A stretch of 14,478 bases of DNA, taken from NCBI GenBank assembly GCA_934401725.1, contig CAKRSS010000050.1, positions 1-14,478 on the forward strand, in the 5' to 3' direction. Shown piece by piece: positions 1 through 5,986 of this stretch. Origin of the DNA: an uncultured Eubacteriales bacterium. GTDB lineage: Bacteria > Bacillota > Clostridia > Oscillospirales > CAG-272. Numbering within the stretch: position 1 is the first letter of the stretch; every line of letters begins with the position of its first letter. The notes below the pieces were generated by a model. It did not search any database, was not told the origin of the DNA, and saw nothing but the letters and a program-made list of their open reading frames with translations. The position numbers and the translations under genes are program-made.

Positions 1-120
1 GCAAGCGTTTTGTGCTTGCCTCATCCCATCCGCCCGCCCCTTTTTCAAAGTTTTTGCGGGTTCCAAGGGGGCTTTTTCAAAAGCCGCCCGAGCGGGGCTC
101 GGGGCAGCGCCCCGGACGCA
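1..120 (+). repeat. Family A palindromic repeat, copy 1 (diverged)
   Basis: First of four copies of a GC-rich dispersed repeat. Positions 1-77 are identical to 342-418. The copy then diverges: the large hairpin beginning CCAAGGGGGC near 66 is imperfect here, and a second small hairpin (TCGGGGC, short loop, GCCCCGG) lies near 101-118. The element starts at the window edge, so its left boundary is not seen. No coding potential is evident; the short open frames across it are repeat-derived. 121-254 between this copy and the next holds nothing I recognise. Confidence 0.8.
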
Positions 121-254
121 CTACACAAACGTCCTTCCCCCGTTCCGAATGGGCACCGGACGCGAAGCAGGGCGGTGCTGGTCTACAACGTGATGCCGCA
201 ACGCATGCACTTAAGCGCCCAAAACAGTACGTTCCGGCGCCCCACAGACTCTGA

Positions 255-340
255 CTCGCCCTTTTTGTGAAAGTTTTTGCGGGTTCCAAGGGGGCTTTTT
301 TCAAAAAGCCCCCTTGGCGGGGTCCGGGGCTGGCCCCGGG
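255..340 (+). repeat. Family A palindromic repeat, copy 2
   Basis: Positions 270-339 are identical to 388-457. The element has two stem-loops. One pairs CCAAGGGGGC plus a T-run with an A-run plus GCCCCCTTGG. The other is CCGGGGC-TG-GCCCCGG. There is no T-tract after either stem on the plus strand, so it does not look like an ordinary intrinsic terminator. Confidence 0.85.
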
Positions 341-341
341 A

Positions 342-457
342 GCAAGCGTTTTGTGCTTGCCTCATCCCATCCGCCCGCCCCTTTTTCAAAGTTTTTGCGG
401 GTTCCAAGGGGGCTTTTTTCAAAAAGCCCCCTTGGCGGGGTCCGGGGCTGGCCCCGG
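342..457 (+). repeat. Family A palindromic repeat, copy 3, directly upstream of mnmG
   Basis: This copy includes the 77-bp head shared with copy 1 and the 70-bp double-hairpin body shared with copy 2. It ends nine bases before the GGAGG of mnmG (467-471), so any transcript entering mnmG from upstream would carry two strong hairpins just ahead of the ribosome binding site. I saw no convincing sigma-A promoter between 1 and 475. The mnmG promoter may lie upstream of the window, possibly shared with mnmE, which often precedes mnmG. Confidence 0.85.
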
Positions 458-466
458 AATCATCAT

Positions 467-471
467 GGAGG
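467..471 (+). promoter_or_regulatory. Ribosome binding site of mnmG
   Basis: GGAGG with four bases before the ATG at 476. It decides the mnmG start against the in-frame ATG at 314. Confidence 0.8.
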
Positions 472-475
472 AATT

Positions 476-2383
476 ATGATACACAAGACACAGGTAGCGG
501 TAGTTGGCGCGGGGCACGCGGGCGTCGAGGCGGCGCTGGCGGCGGCGCGGCTGGGCGTGGACACGGTACTGTTCACGCTGTCGCTCGACAGCATTGCCAA
601 CATGCCGTGCAACCCGTCGATAGGCGGGACGGGCAAGGGTCACCTTGTCTACGAAATCGACGCGCTGGGCGGCGAAATGGGTCGCGCAGCCGACCGCGTG
701 ACCTTGCAGTCACGCACGCTCAACCTCGGCAAGGGCGCGGCGGTTCATTCCAAACGCATACAGGCCGACCGTAGACTTTACTCCCACCTCATGAAGCACA
801 CGCTCGAGACAACACCCGGCGTACGCGTCGTGCAGGCCGAAATCGTCGACATCGGCATCTCGGAGAACTCGGAGGATCCGGATGAGGGCGGTCAGCCCGG
901 ACAGCCCGCGCGGCGCGTAACGTCGCTCACAACGCGGCTCGGCGAGGTCTGGCAGTGCGACTGCGCCGTGCTGTGCACCGGAACTTACCTCTCCGGCCGC
1001 GTCTTCGTCGGCGACGTCAACTACGAGTCGGGCCCCGACAGCATTTGCGCCGCGCGCGGACTGTCTGACGCGCTGCGCCGCGAGGGCATCGCGCTCATGC
1101 GCTTCAAAACAGGTACCCCGCCGCGCGTCCGCCGCGACTCCATTGACTTCTCGGTGCTCGAGGAGCAGCCCGGCGAGCCGCACCCGCTGCCCTACTCGTC
1201 CGACACGCCCGAGGACGCCTTCGAGGGCGCGCCGCAGACCAGCTGTCACATCGTCTACACCACGCCCGAAACGCACCGCATAATAACGGACAATATCCAC
1301 CGCTCGGCCATGTATTCGGGCCAGATTCACGGCACGGGACCGCGTTACTGCCCCTCAATCGAGGACAAGGTCGTGCGCTTCGCGGACAAGCCGCGGCACC
1401 AGCTTTTCGTCGAGCCCATGGGCGCGGACAACCAGGAAATGTACATCCAGGGTTTCTCGACCTCCATGCCGTCGGACGTGCAGTACCGGATGCTGCGCAG
1501 CCTGCCCGGCTTCGGGCGCGCCGAGATAATGCGCTACGCCTACGCCATCGAGTACGATTGCGGCGACCCGACGCAGCTGTCGGCGTCGCTTGAGTTCAAG
1601 TCGGTGCGCGGGCTGTTCGGGGCGGGGCAGTTCAACGGAACGTCCGGCTACGAAGAAGCGGCGGCGCAGGGTCTGGTCGCGGGCATCAACGCGGCGAGAC
1701 GTGTGCGCGGCGAGCCGCCGATGGAGCTCGCGCGGTCGTCCTCCTACATCGGGACGCTGATCGACGACCTCATCACCAAGGGCACAAACGAGCCGTACCG
1801 CATGATGACGTCGCGCTCCGAGTACCGGCTGCTTTTGCGGCAGGACAACGCCGAGGCGCGGCTGACGCCGATCGGGCGGCGCGTCGGCCTGATTGGCGAC
1901 GAGAGGTACGCGTGCTTTGAGCGTCGGCAGGCCGAAATCGAGGCCGAGAAGGCGCGACTGGAACGCGTGCATCTGTCGCCCGAGGCGGTCAACGGTTTTC
2001 TTGCCGCGCGCGTCGAGACGACGGTGACGTCGGGCGTATCGCTGGCCGATCTCATACGTCGTCCGGCGCTCAGCTACGAGGACACGGCCGAGCTTGACCC
2101 GTCGCGCCCGAAGATTTCGCGCCGCGCGGCGCTGACGGTGGGCATTGACATCAAGTACGCGGGCTACATCCGGCGCGAGCTGGCGGAGGTCGAGCGGCAC
2201 GCAAAGCTTGAGGGCTACCGTCTGCCGTCCGACATTGACTACGCGGAGGTGCGCGGGCTTCGCATCGAGGCGGCGCAGAAGCTGAACAAATTCCGTCCCG
2301 AGACCATCGGCCAGGCGTCGCGCATCAGCGGCGTCACCCCGGCGGATATTTCGGTGTTGTTGATATTTTTTGGAAAAAGGTAA
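476..2383 (+). CDS. mnmG: tRNA uridine-5-carboxymethylaminomethyl(34) synthesis enzyme MnmG (GidA)
   Basis: FAD-dependent subunit of the cytoplasmic MnmE-MnmG complex, which modifies U34 of tRNAs that read two-codon boxes. The 635-residue product matches the usual 620-640. Visible motifs: the Rossmann FAD motif GAGHAG at residues 11-16; MPCNPSIGGTGKGHL around 43-57 with conserved Cys45; CTGTYLSG at 167-174; FKTGTPPR at 210-217; the second conserved Cys292 in RYCPSIEDK; the FAD-contacting GQFNGTSGYEEAAAQG at 384-399; and a C-terminal helical domain with QASRISGVTPADIS that in this family contacts MnmE and tRNA. Residues 130-147 form a hydrophilic insertion. The ATG at 476 is chosen because GGAGG lies four bases upstream and homology begins at once. 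An in-frame ATG at 314 would add 54 residues encoded by the family A repeat and is rejected. No terminator follows the TAA; repeats begin about 20 bases later. Confidence 0.97.
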   Translation: MIHKTQVAVVGAGHAGVEAALAAARLGVDTVLFTLSLDSIANMPCNPSIGGTGKGHLVYEIDALGGEMGRAADRVTLQSRTLNLGKGAAVHSKRIQADRRLYSHLMKHTLETTPGVRVVQAEIVDIGISENSEDPDEGGQPGQPARRVTSLTTRLGEVWQCDCAVLCTGTYLSGRVFVGDVNYESGPDSICAARGLSDALRREGIALMRFKTGTPPRVRRDSIDFSVLEEQPGEPHPLPYSSDTPEDAFEGAPQTSCHIVYTTPETHRIITDNIHRSAMYSGQIHGTGPRYCPSIEDKVVRFADKPRHQLFVEPMGADNQEMYIQGFSTSMPSDVQYRMLRSLPGFGRAEIMRYAYAIEYDCGDPTQLSASLEFKSVRGLFGAGQFNGTSGYEEAAAQGLVAGINAARRVRGEPPMELARSSSYIGTLIDDLITKGTNEPYRMMTSRSEYRLLLRQDNAEARLTPIGRRVGLIGDERYACFERRQAEIEAEKARLERVHLSPEAVNGFLAARVETTVTSGVSLADLIRRPALSYEDTAELDPSRPKISRRAALTVGIDIKYAGYIRRELAEVERHAKLEGYRLPSDIDYAEVRGLRIEAAQKLNKFRPETIGQASRISGVTPADISVLLIFFGKR

Positions 2384-2404
2384 CGTCGGCGAAGCGGGGG
2401 GTGA

Positions 2405-2436
2405 GGGCTATTGCATATGCTCCTACGCTGATTAAA
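2405..2436 (+). repeat. Family C short repeat, copy 1
   Basis: Follows the approximate consensus GGCTATTGCATATGC, a spacer base or two, then a GTATGC-like half and GATTAA. The centre GCATATGC is palindromic. It lies 21 bases after the mnmG stop. Other copies: 2465-2490, 3590-3610, 3619-3655, 4885-4921 (minus) and 14257-14298. Confidence 0.7.
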
Positions 2437-2456
2437 GTGTTTGTGGCGTGGAACGC

Positions 2457-2870
2457 CGGGGGGAGGCGTATTGCATATGCCTGTATGCAGAAAGAGTTCT
2501 GAGCCCTTGGAGGGTGCACGCCGGGGCGTTTAGCGGAAAACGTTTTTCTGAAAATAAGTTCTTTGCCCCCAATGGCTGCCGCCGTGGACGGCCTCCGACG
2601 TGTTCGAAGTGTACTTTTCTGCTATGCGGCAGAAAAAGAACAATTTGATTATGCCAAGGGCATAATCAAATTCAAGAGAACGCACCCAAGGGGGCGAACC
2701 GTAGGTTCGCCCCCTTGGGGATCCCCCCACTCCCGTGGGGATGGCTTATGGTGGGTGGAATCGCCCTCATTGGCGCACGGCGCCGGCGCGGCTCGGTCAG
2801 AATCGCTCTACCGCGCCTTTGCCGGAGTACGGCACTGTCCCCGGTTGTACTCTACCGGGGGTTCAGATTA
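2457..2870 (+). repeat. Composite hairpin repeat (family B), copy 1
   Basis: Modules in order: a family C end (2465-2490); an AATAAGTTCTTTGCC box near 2555; a GACGTGTT..AAGTGTACTTTTCTGC segment with hairpin TTTTCTGC (2615-2622) pairing 2629-2636; a perfect 14-bp-arm hairpin (2642-2655 with 2659-2672) centred on ATTATGCC/GGCATAAT; then a perfect 16-bp-arm GC-rich hairpin (2685-2700 with 2704-2719) whose core CCAAGGGGGC is shared with family A. A looser segment to about 2870 contains CCCCGGT/ACCGGGG (2839-2845 with 2854-2860). The same module order recurs at 4310-4926 (minus) and 14257-14478 (plus). No coding function is supported. It fills the gap between mnmG and the lipoprotein gene; 2871-2955 holds nothing else I recognise. 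Confidence 0.8.
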
Positions 2871-2955
2871 AATCGATTTTCTGTGGGCAGAGTAGTTTGG
2901 TTGATGGCGGGTGGGGGAGTTTGGGTCGATCTCGTAAAGATAGCGTGGGTAGGAG

Positions 2956-3465
2956 TTATTGTGCGCTGGTGTCTTGTTGCATTTGGGCTATTTCCTCGAA
3001 GGTTGGGACGCCATCGTACTCCTGAACGCCCACGAAGTAATCAAATGGCAGGTCGTCACCCCGCGTAGAAAGGTTGAGGTTATCAACCGTCAAATCAAGA
3101 TAAACCGCTTGATCCCGTGCCACAGTGGACGGATTGCGGAGTTTGCCTGCAAGAACAACGTTGCCCTCACCGTCAATGACCTTCAGGCTGTCGTAATCAA
3201 TGTCCACCGTCACCGCCTGCCAGCCGTCCTCGGTCAACAGTTTACCCTTCCATTGTGATGCCGTAAATGATGTTTCGATAGGTGAGGTGTTGTAAAACAC
3301 AAGGTAAGGAGGTTCAACAATATTGAGGTCATTCCTGAAACGGGCTATCCACTTGCCCTGACCGATAGAGCATATTTGTTTCGGCGCACAGGACGAGAGT
3401 ATGAGGGGCAGGAGCAGGAATATCAGAAGCAGGGCGGCGATTGCGGTGAATCGGGATTTTTTCAT
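2956..3465 (-). CDS. Small predicted lipoprotein of unknown function
   Basis: I do not recognise the family. The 169-residue product starts with a classic lipoprotein signal: MKKSR, a hydrophobic core at residues 8-23, and a lipobox LSSC with Cys26 as the predicted lipidated residue. It is therefore probably exported, cleaved by Lsp and anchored on the outer face of the membrane. The mature part is polar and looks beta-rich, with a stretch around residues 90-150 alternating hydrophobic and charged residues (VTVDIDYDSLKVIDGEG). The tail is acidic and Gln-rich. The start at 3463-3465 is preferred over an in-frame start 13 codons upstream because AAGGAGG lies eight bases before it and the signal peptide begins there. 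A consensus promoter lies upstream. It runs against mnmG and rsmG. Confidence 0.85.
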   Translation of the reverse strand: MKKSRFTAIAALLLIFLLLPLILSSCAPKQICSIGQGKWIARFRNDLNIVEPPYLVFYNTSPIETSFTASQWKGKLLTEDGWQAVTVDIDYDSLKVIDGEGNVVLAGKLRNPSTVARDQAVYLDLTVDNLNLSTRGDDLPFDYFVGVQEYDGVPTFEEIAQMQQDTSAQ

Positions 3466-3473
3466 TGATACGA

Positions 3474-3480
3474 CCTCCTT
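3474..3480 (-). promoter_or_regulatory. Ribosome binding site of the lipoprotein gene
   Basis: AAGGAGG on the minus strand, eight bases before the ATG at 3465. It decides the start. Confidence 0.85.
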
Positions 3481-3521
3481 AATAATAAGAAAAATTCCCA
3501 GCATAGAGGGGGTACAATCGC

Positions 3522-3550
3522 ATTATACCATGCATTTTGCACAATGTCAA
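3522..3550 (-). promoter_or_regulatory. Consensus sigma-A promoter of the lipoprotein gene
   Basis: On the minus strand the -35 hexamer is TTGACA (3545-3550), the spacer is exactly 17 bp, and the -10 hexamer is TATAAT (3522-3527). Both hexamers match the consensus fully. The -10 lies 56 bases before the ATG, leaving room for a short leader with the AAGGAGG site. Confidence 0.88.
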
Positions 3551-3589
3551 TAATAAATGGGTAGATTTTGCGGATGTGGGTGAGAAGGA

Positions 3590-3655
3590 GGCGTATAGGC
3601 ATATGCCCTGCGCGGGGGGTGTGCTATTGTATATGGACGTATGCAAATAGCACAC
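3590..3655. repeat. Two family C repeats, one forming a hairpin
   Basis: 3590-3610 carries GGCATATGCC in a family C context. 3619-3655 is a longer palindrome: arms GTGTGCTATT (3619-3628) and AATAGCACAC (3646-3655) pair perfectly around a 17-base loop containing GTATATGG and CGTATGC. It ends four bases past the stop codon of the XRE gene (minus strand). There is no T-tract, so it may stabilise or border the transcript rather than terminate it. Confidence 0.7.
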
Positions 3656-3659
3656 AACC

Positions 3660-3992
3660 TTATTTCTGCCCCTTCTCATGCCGGAGCAGCGTGTCGACAA
3701 CGTCGTAAATACGCGCGCGGCTCTCCTTGCTCAGGGAGTTGATCTTCGCCGCACGTGCGGATGTGTCGGTGAAAAGCTGCGTTTGCAGGACGTCCGCCAA
3801 AAGCAGGTCGGCGGATACGCCTAAAACGTTGGCAATCCGGATGAAAGTTTCAAGTTTCGGCACCTTCTCGCCGCGCTCAATCATCCCGGTATAGGCGATA
3901 CTTAGCCCCACCTTCTCCGCAAATACTTCCTGACTCCAACCCTTTTCTTCTCTGCAAGCGCGTATCCTCTTGCCAATGGATGCACCGTTCAT
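3660..3992 (-). CDS. Small XRE-family helix-turn-helix transcriptional regulator
   Basis: Predicted cytoplasmic DNA-binding repressor of 110 residues. Residues 6-64 form a complete XRE/Cro-CI domain: IGKRIRACREEKGWSQEVFAEKVGLS, then the recognition region SIAYTGMIERGEKVPKLETF, then IRIANVLGVSADLLL. The C-terminal part (about 75-108) is helical and contains LSKESRARIYDVVDTLL, an arrangement common in small clostridial XRE proteins, where it probably aids dimerisation. The ATG at 3990-3992 has AAGGTGG seven bases upstream. It is co-oriented with the lipoprotein gene, 109 bases from that gene's promoter, but that promoter is separate, so the regulator may or may not control it. Short AT-rich inverted repeats such as AACTA-A-TAGTT (4081-4091) lie upstream and could be operators. 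The target is unknown. Confidence 0.88.
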   Translation of the reverse strand: MNGASIGKRIRACREEKGWSQEVFAEKVGLSIAYTGMIERGEKVPKLETFIRIANVLGVSADLLLADVLQTQLFTDTSARAAKINSLSKESRARIYDVVDTLLRHEKGQK

Positions 3993-4098
3993 GGTTTTAC
4001 CACCTTTTAGTTATGTTGTGTTACCTAATAGTATAGTACATCTCAAAGGAGAAATACAGCAACCATAAGGAAGATGTATATAACTAATAGTTGCATTG

Positions 4099-4267
4099 TT
4101 AAGGCATCCCCGCGCAATGTCCGAGCGGCACACTTGCTTGCATCTTTTTTGTCATATTTCACAAAAATTCTTGTCTGTAGCCCCACTACAGTCTGCGGAT
4201 TTTTGTTTCATCTGACGAAAAACCTGACTGCGCAATTGCGCCATCGGAATTACGCGGTGAAGCGCTC
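4099..4267 (+). mobile_element. MITE-like element, family D, copy 1 (right end decayed)
   Basis: About 169 bp, beginning TTAAGGCATCC and homologous in inverted orientation to 9026-9174. Shared features are the CGCGCAATG..CCGAGCGGCACACTTGCTTGC segment, a region dense in short inverted repeats, and the perfect palindrome GCGCAATTGCGC (4230-4241). This copy carries an extra small hairpin CTGTAG-CCCCA-CTACAG (4175-4191) that copy 2 lacks. The right terminal repeat is degraded (CGCGGTGAAGCG). It has no coding capacity. 4268-4309 holds nothing recognised. Confidence 0.7.
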
Positions 4268-4309
4268 TCCGAAAACCTCATTCCAACAGCCATTTGTACC
4301 ACAGACGCC

Positions 4310-4926
4310 CCCACCGGGACGCACGTGGGGCCGCCGGGGCGGGGCGTCAATGGTTAGCCTGCCCCGCGTGGGTTACGGTGTACTTTCCGGCGAGTCCGAG
4401 CGGGGACAAAGCCGTGCGTCACCAAAAGGCGTGATGCCGGATGCGTGCGCCAAAGAGGCCAGCGCCCGCCACCTCCACGCATGACGGGAGTGGGGGATGT
4501 CCAACACTTTGGGGCGACTCTTTTGAAGATAATTATGCCTTCGGCATAATTATCTTGTTCTTTCTCTGCTCGCGGCAGAAAAGTACAGTTCTTAACGTCC
4601 CGCCGACGTTGTGGCGAGTGCCTGCCAAGGCTAAAGAACTTATTTTTCAAAAAACGCTTTCCGCCGACGTTCGGCGAGAACACTTCTCCACCGTCGGTGG
4701 CCTTCACGGCGTGCGCCCGCCAAAGGCAAAGAACTTATTTTTCAAAATCGCTTCCCGCCGACGCTCGGCGAGTACACTTCTCCACCGTCGGTGGCCTTCA
4801 CGGCGTGCGCCCGCCAAGGCTAAAGAATTTATTCATAAAAAAGCAGTCCCCGCAGGCTTACCTGCGAGAACCGCGAAAAACATTTTAGTTAGTCAGCATA
4901 CGTGCATATGCAATAGCCCACACCCC
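4310..4926 (-). repeat. Composite hairpin repeat (family B), copy 2, with internal 95-bp duplication
   Basis: Read on the minus strand it has the module order of the copy at 14257: a family C end (4885-4921); a CGCAGG/CCTGCG hairpin region; an AAGTTCTTTGCC-like box; TTTTCTGC-type hairpin sequence near 4565-4580; and a perfect 14-bp-arm hairpin (4526-4539 with 4543-4556) whose arms are identical to those at 14436-14466. The segment 4310-4520 corresponds loosely to 2720-2850. It fills the gap between the XRE gene and rsmG. A 197-codon open frame across it is repeat-derived and is not called as a gene. Confidence 0.8.
4602..4832 (+). repeat. 95-bp imperfect tandem repeat inside the composite repeat
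   Basis: Full units lie at 4633-4727 (95 bp) and 4728-4821 (94 bp), both beginning AAAGAACTTATTTTTCAAAA. A partial third unit starts at 4822 and a partial unit precedes at 4602. Each unit contains CCACC-GTC-GGTGG and a GCCGACG..CGGCGAG small hairpin. The matching place in the copy at 14257 has only one unit, so the expansion happened within this copy. Confidence 0.85.
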
Positions 4927-4960
4927 CTCACAGGGACATCTGCATCCCCCCCAAAAAAAA

Positions 4961-4989
4961 TTCTTAATAAAAAAACGATTTTGTATAAT
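4961..4989 (+). promoter_or_regulatory. Probable promoter of rsmG
   Basis: The -10 hexamer TATAAT is at 4984-4989. A weak -35 TTCTTA is at 4961-4966 with a 17-bp spacer. A second TTTTGTATAAT lies 20 bp downstream (TATAAT at 5004-5009) but abuts the ribosome binding site, so it is unlikely to be the main -10. Confidence 0.55.
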
Positions 4990-5021
4990 CACCCCTCATT
5001 TTGTATAATAAGGAGCCTTTC

Positions 5022-5759
5022 ATGGAACTCATAAACCTCACCGAATTCAACGACCTGCTCTCAAGGGCGGCAGAGCAAAATAACGTCAATGTCGCTGTGG
5101 AAAACCGCGAACAATTGTTCTCGTTTTTGGAGTTGCTGCTGTCGGAGAACGAAAAATACAACCTGACCGCCATCAAACAGCCCGCGGACGCGGTGTACAA
5201 GCACATAATCGACTCAATTTTGCTCGCAGAGCACCTGCCGAAGGGGGCAAGTGTGGTAGATGTTGGTTGCGGCGCCGGGTTTCCGTCGCTTCCGTTGGCT
5301 GTCGTGAGACCGGATCTGCGCATAACAAGCATGGATTCCACGGCGAAAAAGGTGAATTTTATACAAATGTGCGTCGACAGGCTGGGGCTCGGCAACGTAA
5401 GGCCGGTGTGCGGTCGCGCGGAAGAGCTGGCGTTCAGGCCGGAATTCCGCGATAAATTCGACGTCGCAACGGCACGAGCAGTCGCAAATCTTCCTGTTTT
5501 GTGCGAGCTTTGCCTCCCATTTGTCAAGCCAAACGGCCACTTTATGGCAATGAAAGGACGTTATCCGGCCGAGGAGTTCAACATAAGCGCCGAAGCGTTG
5601 GCGAAACTGTCGGCCGAGGGAATGAAAATCCGCGAATACGAGCTCGCAACCCCGGATTCCGGCGAGCAGAGAACGTTGGTCACGATAACAAAAATCGGAA
5701 AAACGAAGGATAATTTTCCGCGAAAATATTCGGTTATAACAAAAAATCCGCTCAAATAA
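5022..5759 (+). CDS. rsmG: 16S rRNA (guanine527-N7)-methyltransferase RsmG (GidB)
   Basis: Cytoplasmic SAM-dependent methyltransferase that makes m7G527 in 16S rRNA, near the decoding site; in other bacteria its loss gives low-level streptomycin resistance. The product is 245 residues, normal for the family. Motifs: an N-terminal helical segment with FLELLLSENEKYNLTAI at about residues 35-51; HIIDSILL at 61-68; the SAM-binding glycine motif VVDVGCGAGFPSLPLA at 78-93; an acidic residue of motif II in ITSMDSTAKKVNFI (101-114); GRAEELA at 131-137; and RAVANLPVLCELCLPFVKPNG at 152-172. The ATG at 5022 has AAGGAG (5010-5015) six bases upstream; an in-frame TTG at 5001 overlaps the promoter region and is not used. 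The gene ends in its own terminator. It normally sits directly after mnmG, but 2.6 kb of repeats and two opposite-strand genes intervene here. Confidence 0.96.
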   Translation: MELINLTEFNDLLSRAAEQNNVNVAVENREQLFSFLELLLSENEKYNLTAIKQPADAVYKHIIDSILLAEHLPKGASVVDVGCGAGFPSLPLAVVRPDLRITSMDSTAKKVNFIQMCVDRLGLGNVRPVCGRAEELAFRPEFRDKFDVATARAVANLPVLCELCLPFVKPNGHFMAMKGRYPAEEFNISAEALAKLSAEGMKIREYELATPDSGEQRTLVTITKIGKTKDNFPRKYSVITKNPLK

Positions 5760-5804
5760 ACGGTACGCAGGACTCATTTATCCCCCGGCATCGCCACATT
5801 TAAC

Positions 5805-5843
5805 GCCGCACGGTCATTTTTGACGACGTGCGGCTATTTTTTT
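5805..5843 (+). terminator. Intrinsic terminator after rsmG
   Basis: Stem GCCGCACG (5805-5812) pairs with CGTGCGGC (5827-5834), followed by TATTTTTTT. It closes the rsmG transcript, so noc needs its own promoter. Confidence 0.88.
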
Positions 5844-5878
5844 CGCCGCTGCAAGTGACATGTTTTTCGTCCGGCGCG

Positions 5879-5887
5879 TGATATGAT
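5879..5887 (+). promoter_or_regulatory. Candidate extended -10 promoter for noc
   Basis: TGATATGAT gives an extended -10 (TG, one base, TATGAT at 5882-5887). No good -35 lies at 16-18 bp; GTGACA at 5855-5860 is 21 bp away. Initiation would fall around 5894, just before the hairpin element at 5899. Confidence 0.5.
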
Positions 5888-5898
5888 AGTGTTCCCGG

Positions 5899-5960
5899 TT
5901 AAGGCATCCCAACGTTCGGAATTGGAGAATTGCTCCATCGATTGCACAGTGATGCCTTAA
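5899..5960 (+). repeat. 62-bp hairpin element in the noc leader, with family D ends
   Basis: Perfect 10-bp terminal inverted repeats TTAAGGCATC (5899-5908) and GATGCCTTAA (5951-5960) enclose 42 bases that include a nested hairpin TGGAG-AATTG-CTCCA. The terminal sequence is the same as the end of the MITE-like elements at 4099 and 9174. It would form at the very start of the noc transcript and end 11 bases before the Shine-Dalgarno site. It could be a small MITE derivative or a regulatory leader. Confidence 0.75.
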
Positions 5961-5986
5961 AATAGAAAACGAAAGGACGAAAAAAC

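Noticed and set aside
314..475. Longer mnmG from an upstream in-frame ATG
   Set aside because: The extra 54 residues come from the family A repeat, and the ATG at 476 has its own GGAGG and starts at the conserved FAD motif region.
1355..2200. 281-codon minus-strand frame inside mnmG
   Set aside because: A GC-rich shadow of mnmG, Arg-rich and without homology or signals.
5001..5021. rsmG start at TTG 5001
   Set aside because: It overlaps the promoter-like TATAAT and the ribosome binding site; the ATG at 5022 is correctly spaced from AAGGAG.
4441..5034. 197-codon plus-strand open frame before rsmG
   Set aside because: It is built of composite repeat sequence, similar frames recur at 14222-14437 (minus), and it has no convincing ribosome binding site.
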